Source of the DNA: Mesorhizobium sp.
GTDB taxonomy: Bacteria > Pseudomonadota > Alphaproteobacteria > Rhizobiales > Rhizobiaceae
DNA: 64,000 bases
Assembly: GCF_024710845.1 (NCBI RefSeq)
Contig: NZ_JANJTZ010000030.1
Location: forward strand, 1-64,000
Direction of reading: 5' to 3'
In this document: piece after piece, positions 1-8,702 of the stretch
Position numbering within the stretch: the stretch's first letter is position 1
How the letters are laid out: each line of letters starts with the position of its first letter
Notes under the pieces: model-generated
Database searches by the model: none
The model's input: only the letters and a program-made list of their open reading frames with translations
Told to the model about the DNA's origin: nothing
Translations under genes and position numbers: made by a program

Positions 1-1
1 G

Positions 2-1198
<1,197 letters not shown>

Positions 1199-1224
1199 GT
1201 TGGCGAAGGCGTCCCACCAAGCAC

Positions 1225-1338
1225 GCCGTCATCCTCGGGCTTGACCCGAGGATCTGCTGCCCGTCGCGGGCGCGCGACGACGGTGCCGCCGACCGGCCGA
1301 GGTTGGTAGATCCTGGGGTCAAGCCCGAGGATGACGGC
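1225..1338. repeat. Dispersed palindromic repeat, copy 1
   Basis: Two 23-bp arms, 1225-1247 and 1316-1338, are perfect reverse complements 68 bp apart. Each arm extends into its own small hairpin: the left one pairs ATCCTCGGG with CCCGAGGAT around CTTGA at 1231-1253. Related elements of the same architecture occur at 14546-14658 and 63584-63686. Elements like this are common in intergenic DNA of rhizobia and relatives, for example the RIME family. Assignment to a named family is inference. Confidence 0.8.
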
Positions 1339-1434
1339 AGTGTGTCGGGAAAGATCGTCGGATGCTCTCCCGCTCTGCGAAAGCTGTCGCGGTGGCAAAA
1401 CAGCGCCCTCACTGTCTCGGGCTTCGCCCGATCT

Positions 1435-1545
1435 ACCTCTCCCCCCATGGGGGCGAGGAGTGGCAGCGTCGGCGTAGCGCCTCGGCGATTGGCGTCTCCT
1501 CCCCCCCGGGCAGGGGGAGAGGTGGCCCGGCGAAGCCGGGTCGGT
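1435..1545. repeat. Second type of intergenic palindromic repeat
   Basis: ACCTCTCCCCC at 1435-1445 is the perfect inverse of GGGGGAGAGGT at 1513-1523. It is followed by a small hairpin CCCGGC-GAA-GCCGGG near 1525-1539 and a GTGAGGGGG tail. This CTCCCC...GGGGAGAGGTGG...GAAGCC...GTGAGGGG pattern is a familiar intergenic repeat in Mesorhizobium-like genomes, from memory and not searched. It is unrelated in sequence to the repeat at 1225-1338. Confidence 0.6.
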
Positions 1546-1836
1546 GAGGGGGTGATTACAAGGTCCAGCAAACCTTCCAAGGGTGCAAACGCCCGGAGCC
1601 ATAGCGGAGGGCCGGCCGACCTGCCCGGCGACGACCTCTCCCTTCCGGTCGTCATACCGGCGGCCAAAGCCAGCCGGTATCCATTCTTCTTCGCGATCAG
1701 CCCCGTCTTGCGCCAGCATCCCAACGGCCAATGGCTCCCGGCCGACCTCCGGCCGCCGGGATGACGTCGCGCTCTATCTTCCAGCGGCGAGAAGAATCAA
1801 ATCGCGCCCCTGACCCCGCCATCATCGCTCCCGCAA

Positions 1837-2163
1837 TCAGCCTGGCTTTCCCCAAACGACCATCCAGTTCCGGTCGAACGGCGGTAACACCAATTTCTCT
1901 CTCCATCCGACGAAGAAGCCCGGCAACCGTTCGAGAGCAGCTACGACATCGTCAAACCCGGCGACTTCTTCGTGCCGCGTCCAAAAGCTTCCGTCTGCCA
2001 TCCTGAGTTCGAAGCAGATCAGGTCCGTAACGACCTCGTCACGCTTGTAGGCAGCGATTTCCACGATGTCGGAAATTGGCCACCGATGCTGGGATAAGCT
2101 GTGATCCGACAGGACAATGGGGTTTTCGTCGACAGTCAAGGAGGGAGAAGATTGCCTCAACAC
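1837..2163 (-). CDS. Conserved hypothetical protein downstream of ccdB
   Basis: A protein of 108 residues that I cannot assign to a named family. It is acidic and soluble-looking, with alternating hydrophobic stretches and a tryptophan-rich C-terminal half (FVGWREKLVLPPFDRNWMVVWG). No signal peptide or membrane helix is visible. It follows ccdB on the same strand with a gap of only 3 bases, so it may be cotranscribed with the toxin-antitoxin pair. The start is uncertain: GTG at 2163 and TTG at 2160 both sit too close to the GAGGAG at 2168-2163, and no downstream start is better. A link to toxin function is only positional. Confidence 0.55.
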   Translation of the reverse strand: MLRQSSPSLTVDENPIVLSDHSLSQHRWPISDIVEIAAYKRDEVVTDLICFELRMADGSFWTRHEEVAGFDDVVAALERLPGFFVGWREKLVLPPFDRNWMVVWGKPG

Positions 2164-2166
2164 TCC

Positions 2167-2466
2167 TCAGAATCCCTGCTGGAGAAAATCGACCGCAGCG
2201 ACGATCTCGTCGCGATGATCCGCCAGATTGGCGACCGGCTTTTTCAATTGTTGTGCGCGTATGGCGCTCATGAGCGGTGTCGCCATGAGCATCGAGCGGC
2301 CTTCGATATCGAAGACGGGATACAGTCTTCTCACGGCCGGCGGGCTTCCCTTCACCGGCATCAGCGGAACCACAACCCGGGTGTCCAGATGGTCAAGTGC
2401 GTCGTTTTGAATATCCAGCAGAAGGAGATCCGGATGATCGCCCTGATAGACATCGAAACGCGCCAT
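2167..2466 (-). CDS. ccdB: CcdB family type II toxin
   Basis: Toxin of a CcdAB-type module; the family poisons DNA gyrase. The protein is about 99 residues, the usual family length, starting MARFDVYQGDHPDLLLLDIQ. The conserved core VVVPLMP is at about residues 32-38, and the C-terminal half reads LATPLMSAIRAQQL-like (seen as MLMATPLMSAIRAQQL), as expected for CcdB. The ATG at 2466-2464 shares one base with the ccdA stop (TGATG), which suggests translational coupling. A TTG one codon upstream is a less likely start. ccdA precedes it, so the order antitoxin-toxin is standard. Confidence 0.9.
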   Translation of the reverse strand: MARFDVYQGDHPDLLLLDIQNDALDHLDTRVVVPLMPVKGSPPAVRRLYPVFDIEGRSMLMATPLMSAIRAQQLKKPVANLADHRDEIVAAVDFLQQGF

Positions 2467-2708
2467 CAAAACAGCCTATGCTTCTCGAGGGGCAATCCGT
2501 TTTCGCGGACCCAGTCGTTCCAGGATTCGAGCGCCTCGCGGTTCTCTTCCTTCCAGCGACGGTTCTTCTCCGCCCGCACGGCGTCGGTAATCGCCTGCTC
2601 GGCAATCCGCGACACATTGAGCTCTAGTTCCTTCGCCTCGGCGACCAGCCGCTGATCCAGCGACAGGTTCGTCGCCTTGCGCTGCGGCTTGGGTGTTTTC
2701 GTCAACAT
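2466..2708 (-). CDS. ccdA: CcdA family antitoxin
   Basis: Antitoxin of the CcdAB pair, 80 residues. The N-terminal part (KATNLSLDQRLVAEAKELELNVSRIAEQAI) has the ribbon-helix-helix pattern used for DNA binding and autorepression. The C-terminal part (RRWKEENREALESWNDWVRENGLPL) matches the flexible toxin-binding tail of CcdA. I chose the ATG at 2708 because GGAG at 2718-2715 lies six bases upstream; the ATG at 2714 abuts that site. A longer in-frame extension upstream is not supported. A perfect palindrome sits 13 bases upstream of the start and is the probable operator. Confidence 0.9.
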   Translation of the reverse strand: MLTKTPKPQRKATNLSLDQRLVAEAKELELNVSRIAEQAITDAVRAEKNRRWKEENREALESWNDWVRENGLPLEKHRLF

Positions 2709-2720
2709 GTGCATCTCCAA

Positions 2721-2739
2721 TGCGCATAGACTATGCGCA
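2721..2739 (-). promoter_or_regulatory. Probable CcdA operator and promoter of ccdAB
   Basis: A perfect inverted repeat, TGCGCATAG-A-CTATGCGCA, lies just upstream of ccdA. On the minus strand a weak promoter can be read over it: TTGCGG, 17 bases, TAGTCT, with the -10 inside the palindrome. CcdA-type ribbon-helix-helix antitoxins repress their own promoter by binding such palindromes. The palindrome is seen directly; the operator role is inferred. Confidence 0.7.
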
Positions 2740-2953
2740 CCCAGTCGGGCCCGCAAGCACGGAGACGGTGCGGCCCAAGCCGCCCCGTGGATCGATTTCC
2801 GCTTCTTGCCAAATCTTTCCTCGCCAACCCCTTGTCCCCACTCGCCATTCGCCACTCCCCACTCGCTTCTCGATCCACCTCCCTCCGCGCCTCGTCCACA
2901 CTGTGAGCGAAAGGAGCCGGGTAGTGCATCGGAGGGCTAAGAAAAGGACAGAC

Positions 2954-3367
2954 GTGTTGGACAGCATCGCTGCGACGCTGCTGGCGCTTGCCGTCCTGGC
3001 CGAGCAGACAGCCGGCGGTTCCTCTTTAGCCCGCTGGAACACACTCTGGTACATCTGGCAGGCCGATGCGGTGGTTCGGGAATTCGTCGCCGGCTCCACC
3101 TGGAATCCCGCCGGCCGCCTATGGTCACCTGCCCTGCCGCCGGTCCGCTACGGCACCGGTCCCGCCGACGCGTTTGCCCTCGCCGTCTCGCTCCGCGCCC
3201 TCGCGCTCGTGGTGCTGAACATGGCGGCGCAATGCAGCCGCTCGTCGCACGGGCAGTCCGGTAACGCCTTCGGCGAGGCCGTCCGCGTCTGCGGCATCCT
3301 GCATATCGAAGCTTCCGTCCCCAGGGACACTGATTGGTCGGCGGTTGAACTCCGCGACACGTCCTAG
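2954..3367 (+). CDS. Hypothetical protein with hydrophobic N-terminal half
   Basis: A reading frame of 137 residues with no function I recognise. The first 20 residues (LDSIAATLLALAVLAEQTAG) are hydrophobic enough for a membrane-associated helix, and a second alanine/leucine-rich stretch lies at about residues 78-92. The GTG at 2954 has AGGA about eight bases upstream, so it is preferred; the same frame is open upstream but carries no good start site. The segment resembles small Rhizobiales proteins that begin with a similar helix and 'AER/AEQ-AAG' motif, from memory. Convergent with uup. It could also be a degraded gene. Confidence 0.5.
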   Translation: MLDSIAATLLALAVLAEQTAGGSSLARWNTLWYIWQADAVVREFVAGSTWNPAGRLWSPALPPVRYGTGPADAFALAVSLRALALVVLNMAAQCSRSSHGQSGNAFGEAVRVCGILHIEASVPRDTDWSAVELRDTS

Positions 3368-3441
3368 ATCCGGCCGAATGCGCTTCTGCTCTCGCTTCCG
3401 ACGACGGTTCGTTTCCGGCGATCGTCCCCGCGCGCCCTTCG

Positions 3442-5256
3442 CTACCCCTCGATCTCCTCGCGCAACATCTCCAGCTCCAGCCATTCCTCCTCCATCGCAT
3501 GGAGTCCGGCGCGTTCGGCGTCGAGGGTGGCGGCGATTTTCTGGAAGCCGGCGGGGTCCTTGGAAAACAGCGTCGGGTCGGCAAGCCTTTTCTCCAGCGT
3601 CGCGATCTTCGCGTTCGCCTCCTCCATCTTCTTCGGCAGGCTCTCCAGCGCGAACTTCTGCTTGTAGGACAGCTTCTTCGACGACGGCTTGGGCGGCGCG
3701 GCCGCCTGCGCCTTCGGAGCGGACGCCTCCGCCTCCTCGCTCTTGCGGCTCCTGCGCTCGAACCGCTTCGAGCCGCGCTGGATCAGCATGTCGGCATAGC
3801 CGCCGGCATATTCGACCCACTTGCCGTCGCCGTCGGGCGCGATCGTCGAGGTCACGGTGCGATCGAGAAAGTCGCGGTCGTGGCTGACGAGGATGACCGT
3901 GCCGGGAAACCCCGCGACCAGTTCCTGCAAGAGGTCCAGCGTCTCCATGTCGAGGTCGTTGGTCGGCTCGTCCAGCACCAGAAGGTTGGCCGGCTGGGCG
4001 AGGATGCGGGCCAGGATCAGCCGCGCCCGCTCGCCCCCCGAAAGCTCGCGCACCGGCGTGCGCATCTGCTCCGGCTTGAACAGGAAATCCTTCATGTAGG
4101 ACGCGACGTGCTTCTCCTGCCCGTTGATCGTCAGGCTGTCGCCGCGCCCGCGCGTCAGGAAATGGCCGAGCGTCTCTTCGGGATCGACCTTCTCGCGCTT
4201 CTGGTCCAGCGTCGCGATGTCCAGGTTCACCCCGAGACGGATGGTCCCAGAGTCGGGCGCGAGTTCGCCGGTCAGCATCTTCAGGAGCGTCGTCTTGCCC
4301 GCCCCGTTCGGGCCGACCAAGCCGATGCGGTCGCCGCGGTTGATGCGGATCGAAAAGTTCTTCACCACCTCCAGGTCGCCGAAGCTCTTCGAGATGTTCT
4401 TCGCTTCCACCACCAGCTTGCCGCTCTCGGCCGCGTCGCTGGCGGCCATCTTCGCCAGGCCTTCGGCGCCCCGATGGCTGCGGTGCTTCTGCCGCATCGA
4501 CTGCAGCTCGCCCAGCCTTCGCATGTTGCGCTTGCGCCTGGCGGTGACGCCGTAGCGCAGCCAGTGCTCCTCGCGCACGATCTGGCGGCCGAGCTTGTGC
4601 TGGTCGCGCTCCTCCTCTTCCAGCACCTGGTCGCGCCATTCCTCGAAATGCGCAAAGCCGCGGTCGAGCCGTTTCGTCTGGCCCCGGTCGAGCCACACCG
4701 TCGCCTGACTCACCCGCTCGAGAAAGCGCCGGTCGTGCGAGATCAGGATGATCGCCGACGACGAGCGCAGCAGCTCGTCCTCCAGCCATTCGATGGTGGC
4801 GAGGTCGAGATGATTGGTCGGCTCGTCGAGCAGCAGGATGTCCGGTTCGGGCGCCAGCACGCGGGCGAGTGCAGCGCGCCGCGCCTCGCCGCCCGACAGC
4901 GTGTCAGGATGTTCGTCGCCGGTCAGCCCCAGATGCTCGATCAGGTAGGTGACGCGGTGCGGATCGTCCGCCGGCCCCCGGCCCGCCTCGACATAGGCGC
5001 GCACCGTCTCGAACCCCTCCATGTCGGGCATCTGCGCCAGGTAGCGGATCGTCGCCGAGGGGTGGCGGAACACCTCGCCCTCCTGCGCCTCGACCAGGCC
5101 CGCGGCAATCTTGAGCAGGGTCGACTTGCCCGAGCCGTTGCGGCCGACGAGCGCGATCTTGTCGCCCGCGGTCACCGACAGGTCTGCCCCGTCCAAGAGC
5201 GGCGTACCGCCGAAGGTGAGGCGTATGCCGTCGAGCTTGAGAAGCGGTGGTGCCAT
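3442..5256 (-). CDS. uup: ABC-F family ATPase, Uup type
   Basis: Soluble twin-ATPase protein of the ABC-F family. These act on ribosomes or nucleic-acid structures rather than in transport. It has 604 residues with two cassettes: Walker A GRNGSGKST near residue 40, LSGGEARR and LLLDEPTNHLD in the first half; GPNGAGKTT, LSGGERAR and LVLDEPTNDLD in the second. The C-terminal 75 residues form the charged coiled coil (KLSYKQKFALESLPKKMEEA) typical of Uup rather than EttA. The ATG at 5256 overlaps the stop of the upstream gene by one base (TGATG), so the two are probably translated together. Confidence 0.92.
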   Translation of the reverse strand: MAPPLLKLDGIRLTFGGTPLLDGADLSVTAGDKIALVGRNGSGKSTLLKIAAGLVEAQEGEVFRHPSATIRYLAQMPDMEGFETVRAYVEAGRGPADDPHRVTYLIEHLGLTGDEHPDTLSGGEARRAALARVLAPEPDILLLDEPTNHLDLATIEWLEDELLRSSSAIILISHDRRFLERVSQATVWLDRGQTKRLDRGFAHFEEWRDQVLEEEERDQHKLGRQIVREEHWLRYGVTARRKRNMRRLGELQSMRQKHRSHRGAEGLAKMAASDAAESGKLVVEAKNISKSFGDLEVVKNFSIRINRGDRIGLVGPNGAGKTTLLKMLTGELAPDSGTIRLGVNLDIATLDQKREKVDPEETLGHFLTRGRGDSLTINGQEKHVASYMKDFLFKPEQMRTPVRELSGGERARLILARILAQPANLLVLDEPTNDLDMETLDLLQELVAGFPGTVILVSHDRDFLDRTVTSTIAPDGDGKWVEYAGGYADMLIQRGSKRFERRSRKSEEAEASAPKAQAAAPPKPSSKKLSYKQKFALESLPKKMEEANAKIATLEKRLADPTLFSKDPAGFQKIAATLDAERAGLHAMEEEWLELEMLREEIEG

Positions 5257-5894
5257 CAGGAACGATCCAGGGTTTGCGCGACCAGCAGCGCCCGTCCGCG
5301 GCCGAGCGAAACGGTCAGCGGTCCGACCGCCCGGTTGGAGATGGTGAGGGACGAGCCGAATTCCATGTGGATTCGGTCGAGCGGCCATTCGGCACCCTCG
5401 ATGCTCAGCCCGTCGAGATCGGTGAAGCCGAGGATCGAGAACAAGGTCCCGTATTCGACATCGAACGACCGGCTGCCCGGCAGGAGCGGCCAGCCTTCCT
5501 GCCGGCCGCTCGACAGCGTCACGTCGACCCCCCGCTCGGCAAGCCGCACGGCCAGTGCGAGGTGCAGGAACTCGTGGTCGGCGCGCTCTCCGCCGAACGC
5601 ACCAAGGATGAGCAGCGACGTGGCGCCACGCGCGATGGCGATGTCGATTGCGAGTTCGCCGTCGGTCTTGTCCTTGGCGGCGGGAAACGTCTCGCGCGGC
5701 ACGTCCCGGTGCGCCTCGAAATCGTCGGCGGACGAGGAATCGAAATCGCCCACCCACAGCTCGGGCACGACCCTCAGCGCCGCCGCGTGGCGGATGCCGG
5801 AATCCGCCGCGATGGCGCGCGACCCGGCCGCAAGCCGGGCGAGGCGCGGCGTCACAGTCAGCGCGCCGCCGAGAAGGATGGAGAAGAGGCTCAT
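5256..5894 (-). CDS. thiN: Thiamine pyrophosphokinase
   Basis: Transfers pyrophosphate from ATP to thiamine to make the cofactor TPP. The 212-residue length fits the family. Visible motifs are AADSGIRHA (near 30), VGDFDSS (near 50), the signature KDKTDGELAIDIA (near 75) and GAFGGERADHEF (near 97). The start at 5894 is the first Met after which conserved sequence begins. It is cotranscribed with uup through a one-base overlap. The thiBPQ importer with its TPP riboswitch lies 15 kb away, so uptake and activation are encoded in separate operons here. The symbol thiN follows the Bacillus name for this activity. Confidence 0.88.
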   Translation of the reverse strand: MSLFSILLGGALTVTPRLARLAAGSRAIAADSGIRHAAALRVVPELWVGDFDSSSADDFEAHRDVPRETFPAAKDKTDGELAIDIAIARGATSLLILGAFGGERADHEFLHLALAVRLAERGVDVTLSSGRQEGWPLLPGSRSFDVEYGTLFSILGFTDLDGLSIEGAEWPLDRIHMEFGSSLTISNRAVGPLTVSLGRGRALLVAQTLDRS

Positions 5895-6009
5895 GGCGGC
5901 GCGTCTAACAGACCTTGGCCAGCGGCGAAAGCGCGCGGGATCGGACACGCCGCGGAACATACGTGGCCTTGTTGACGTTGAATTCCATTGTCACGCTGAG
6001 GGGCGTCCC

Positions 6010-6582
6010 ATGGAATCTCTTGCCGCCGAGTTCGGTCATCCGACCTTCACGCCGTTCCCGGTCGTCGTTGCCCGGCTGCTCCTGGCGACGCTGTTCGGCG
6101 CGGCCATCGGCTTCGAGCGCGAATCGCGCGCCAGGTCTGCCGGGCTGCGCACACACATCCTCGTCTGCGTGGCGGCGGCCTCCTTCGCGATCCTGACCAT
6201 CGAGATCGTCCACGCGCCGATGTTCGCCGCCGAGGCGATCAAGGATTCAGTCAAGGTCGACCCGATCCGCATCGTCGAAGCGGTGACCGCCGGCGTCGCC
6301 TTCCTGGCGGCGGGCGTGGTGATCTTCACCAAGGGCGAGGTGCACGGGCTGACCACCGGCGCAGGCATGTGGCTCGCGGGCGCGATCGGCGTCGCCTGCG
6401 GCCTCGGCCTTTGGCAGATCGGCCTCCTGGCGACGCTCATCGCGCTCATCGTGCTGGGCCTGCTGCATGCATTGCAGACGAAACTCGATCTCAGGGGCGA
6501 AGACACCGCGACTGAAGGTGCCACGAAGCCGAAAAACAGAGCCAAGAGCGACGATCCGACCCGCAACGAGCCGCCGCGCTGA
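6010..6582 (+). CDS. MgtC/SapB family membrane protein
   Basis: Inner-membrane protein of 190 residues with the MgtC N-terminal domain. In other bacteria the family is linked to growth at low magnesium and to modulation of membrane ATPases; the role here is unknown. Motifs seen are LLLATLFGAAIGFERESRAR and SAGLRTHILVCVAAA, then a helix pair ending in the conserved GLTTGAGMWLAGAIGVACGLG. About four to five membrane helices are visible, followed by a polar C-terminal tail of about 35 residues. The ATG at 6010 gives the normal family start; the frame open upstream is antisense to uup and is not coding. Confidence 0.88.
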   Translation: MESLAAEFGHPTFTPFPVVVARLLLATLFGAAIGFERESRARSAGLRTHILVCVAAASFAILTIEIVHAPMFAAEAIKDSVKVDPIRIVEAVTAGVAFLAAGVVIFTKGEVHGLTTGAGMWLAGAIGVACGLGLWQIGLLATLIALIVLGLLHALQTKLDLRGEDTATEGATKPKNRAKSDDPTRNEPPR

Positions 6583-6619
6583 GCGAATCGATCAATTGCC
6601 GAAATTCGCGCGTGGTGGT

Positions 6620-6748
6620 ATGAGCCGCCGCATGGAACGCCTGTTCGGCAACCCGAGCTATCGCCACTTCACGCTGCAGGACCGCAAGCGCCTGCCGGCG
6701 CGCTTCTTCGCGGCGATCTCCGGCGCCAGGACCGCGCGACTTCGCTGA
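6620..6748 (+). CDS. Possible small protein (42 aa), doubtful
   Basis: A short frame between the MgtC gene and leuC coding for a basic, arginine-rich peptide ([20 protein letters not shown]...). It has no good ribosome-binding site and matches nothing I know. The composition is protein-like in the middle ([20 protein letters not shown]), which is why it is listed. It may equally be leader or spacer sequence of leuC. Confidence 0.2.
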   Translation: MSRRMERLFGNPSYRHFTLQDRKRLPARFFAAISGARTARLR

Positions 6749-6809
6749 CCGGCCGCGGCCCCGCCCGCCAGTCATCGATTTCAAGAGCTCCAGCCACGGA
6801 TCAAAAGCC

Positions 6810-8219
6810 ATGAGCGCACCGCGCACCCTCTACGACAAGATTTTCGATGAGCACGTCGTCCAACGCGACCCGGACGGCACCTGTCTTCTCTACATCGACC
6901 GCCACCTCGTCCACGAGGTCACCAGCCCGCAGGCATTCGAGGGCCTGCGCATGGCCGGCCGCAAGGTCCGGCACCCGGAAAAGACTCTGGCCGTGGTCGA
7001 CCACAACGTCCCGACTTCGAAAGATCGCGTCAACGGCATCAAGAACGAGGAAAGCCGCATTCAGGTCGAAGCGCTGGCCACCAACGCCGCCGATTTCGGC
7101 GTCGAATACTATTCCGAGAAGGACCGCCGCCAGGGCATCGTCCACATCATCGGGCCCGAGCAGGGCTTTACGCTGCCCGGCATGACGATCGTCTGCGGCG
7201 ACAGCCACACCTCGACCCATGGCGCCTTCGGCGCGCTGGCCCACGGCATCGGCACGTCCGAGGTCGAGCACGTTCTCGCCACCCAGACGCTGATCCAGCG
7301 CAAGGCCAAGAACATGCTGGTCCAGGTCGACGGCAAGTTGCCGGACGGCGTCACCGCAAAGGACATCATCCTCGCCATCATCGGCGAGATCGGCACCGCC
7401 GGCGGCACCGGCTACGTCATTGAATATGCAGGCGAGGCGATCCGCGCGCTGTCGATGGAAGGCCGCATGACGATCTGCAACATGTCCATCGAGGGCGGCG
7501 CCCGCGCCGGCCTGATCGCACCCGACGAGACCACCTTCGCCTACGTCAAGGACAAGCCCCGCGCGCCGAAGGGCGCGGCGTGGGACATGGCGCTCGACTA
7601 CTGGAAGACGCTGAAATCCGACGAGGGCGCGCATTTCGACCGCATCGTCAAGCTCGACGCAGCCAAGCTGCCGCCGATCGTCACTTGGGGTTCCTCGCCC
7701 GAGGACGTCGTCTCCGTCACCGGCGAGGTGCCGGATCCGGCGCTGATCGAGGACGAGAACAAGCGCACCTCGAAATACCGCGCGCTCGACTATATGGGGT
7801 TGAAGCCCGGCACGAAGATGACCGACATTGCGATCGACCGCGTCTTCATCGGCTCCTGCACCAATGGCCGCATCGAGGATCTGAGGCAGGTCGCCAAGGT
7901 CGTCGAGGGCAAGAAAGTCAGCCCGCACGTCAGCGCCATGATCGTGCCGGGCTCAGGCCTGGTGAAGGCGCAGGCCGAAGCCGAGGGTCTCGACAAGATC
8001 TTCATCGCTGCCGGCTTCGACTGGCGCGAGCCGGGCTGCTCGATGTGCCTGGCGATGAACGACGACCGGCTGGCACCGCACGAGCGCTGCGCCTCGACCT
8101 CGAATCGCAACTTCGAAGGCCGCCAGGGCTTCAAGGGCCGCACTCACCTCGTCTCGCCCGCTATGGCGGGGGCCGCGGCGATCGCCGGCCATTTCGTCGA
8201 CATCCGCGACTGGCACTGA
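6810..8219 (+). CDS. leuC: 3-isopropylmalate dehydratase, large subunit
   Basis: Isomerises 2-isopropylmalate to 3-isopropylmalate in leucine synthesis, together with the small subunit LeuD, which is not in this window. The 469 residues match the full family length. The [4Fe-4S] ligands are visible: Cys350 in GSCTNGR, and Cys410 and Cys413 in GCSMC. The N-terminal [12 protein letters not shown] and [32 protein letters not shown] (split here by function, not sequence) are strongly conserved aconitase-family segments. It is monocistronic, with a strong terminator directly downstream. Confidence 0.97.
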   Translation: MSAPRTLYDKIFDEHVVQRDPDGTCLLYIDRHLVHEVTSPQAFEGLRMAGRKVRHPEKTLAVVDHNVPTSKDRVNGIKNEESRIQVEALATNAADFGVEYYSEKDRRQGIVHIIGPEQGFTLPGMTIVCGDSHTSTHGAFGALAHGIGTSEVEHVLATQTLIQRKAKNMLVQVDGKLPDGVTAKDIILAIIGEIGTAGGTGYVIEYAGEAIRALSMEGRMTICNMSIEGGARAGLIAPDETTFAYVKDKPRAPKGAAWDMALDYWKTLKSDEGAHFDRIVKLDAAKLPPIVTWGSSPEDVVSVTGEVPDPALIEDENKRTSKYRALDYMGLKPGTKMTDIAIDRVFIGSCTNGRIEDLRQVAKVVEGKKVSPHVSAMIVPGSGLVKAQAEAEGLDKIFIAAGFDWREPGCSMCLAMNDDRLAPHERCASTSNRNFEGRQGFKGRTHLVSPAMAGAAAIAGHFVDIRDWH

Positions 8220-8245
8220 ACCGGTCGAGAACGCACCGGAAGGCA

Positions 8246-8278
8246 AGAGGCCCGGCACGTCCGGGCCTCTTTCGTTTG
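8246..8278 (+). terminator. Rho-independent terminator of leuC
   Basis: Perfect 10-bp stem, AGAGGCCCGG (8246-8255) with CCGGGCCTCT (8261-8270), a 5-base loop, then TTTCGTTT. It lies 27 bases after the leuC stop. The gene on the other strand ends at 8283, so the hairpin may serve both, though only the plus strand has a U-run. Confidence 0.9.
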
Positions 8279-8282
8279 ACGA

Positions 8283-8588
8283 CTACCGCCTGACGAGCTC
8301 GTACCACGAATCGCGGACGCCCGGCTGGTCCTTGGCGACGACGAGCGCGAGCTGCTCCTTGTCGAAAACCTCGAACCATTCGCTCCATTCCACCAGTTCG
8401 CGCCCGCCGGAACTCTGCGCGCGATCGGCCTGGTCCTGGTCCTGGTAGGCGATCTGGTCGAACGCGATCACCAGCATCGGCTGTGTGCCCCCGGCCGGCG
8501 AGACATCGACGATCGCGGGAGTGCCCATGCGGGCGGCGGCCCAGTCGCGGACCGCGTCGTGTTCGGTGAGGGTGACGGTTTCTGTCAT
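8283..8588 (-). CDS. Conserved hypothetical protein (101 aa)
   Basis: Small acidic cytoplasmic protein of no family I recognise. It is rich in Asp, Gln and Trp, with a WSEWFEVFDKEQLALVVAKDQ stretch in the second half and no signal peptide or membrane helix. The ATG at 8588 has AGGAG eight bases upstream, a clear ribosome site. It is convergent with leuC and divergent from the diguanylate cyclase gene. The good ribosome site and regular secondary-structure pattern make it a credible gene. Confidence 0.65.
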   Translation of the reverse strand: MTETVTLTEHDAVRDWAAARMGTPAIVDVSPAGGTQPMLVIAFDQIAYQDQDQADRAQSSGGRELVEWSEWFEVFDKEQLALVVAKDQPGVRDSWYELVRR

Positions 8589-8702
8589 GCTTTTTCTCCT
8601 GAACGAGGCTGGAACTGTCCGCCTCTTATTGTGGTTCCTGCCGGCAGTTAACCGGATGTTCGTTCGCCGGATTCTAGAAACGGGATCGATGCGAAGGATG
8701 CC

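Larger units (their letters stand above)
1199..1836. other. Gene-free repeat-rich intergenic stretch
   Basis: About 640 bases between the stop of acs and the stop of the leftward gene at 1837. I find no open reading frame here that looks like protein. The stretch holds two palindromic repeat elements, listed separately, and GC-rich sequence with no recognisable promoter. It lies between two convergent genes, so one or both repeats could act as transcript ends, but neither is followed by a clear U-run. Confidence 0.6.

Noticed and set aside
1199-1836. Several open frames in the repeat-rich stretch behind acs
   Set aside because: They follow the repeat arms, are proline/arginine-rich, and lack ribosome sites and family resemblance.
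2740-2953. Short repeated CACTCGCCATTCGCCACTCC-like tract as a repeat array
   Set aside because: It is a brief CT-rich stretch with two or three imperfect near-copies, too short and irregular to call an array.
3499-6009. A very long plus-strand open frame (up to 1027 codons) running into the MgtC gene
   Set aside because: It is antisense to uup and the thiamine pyrophosphokinase gene, has arginine/leucine-rich low-quality composition, and only its last 190 codons (from 6010) match a protein family.
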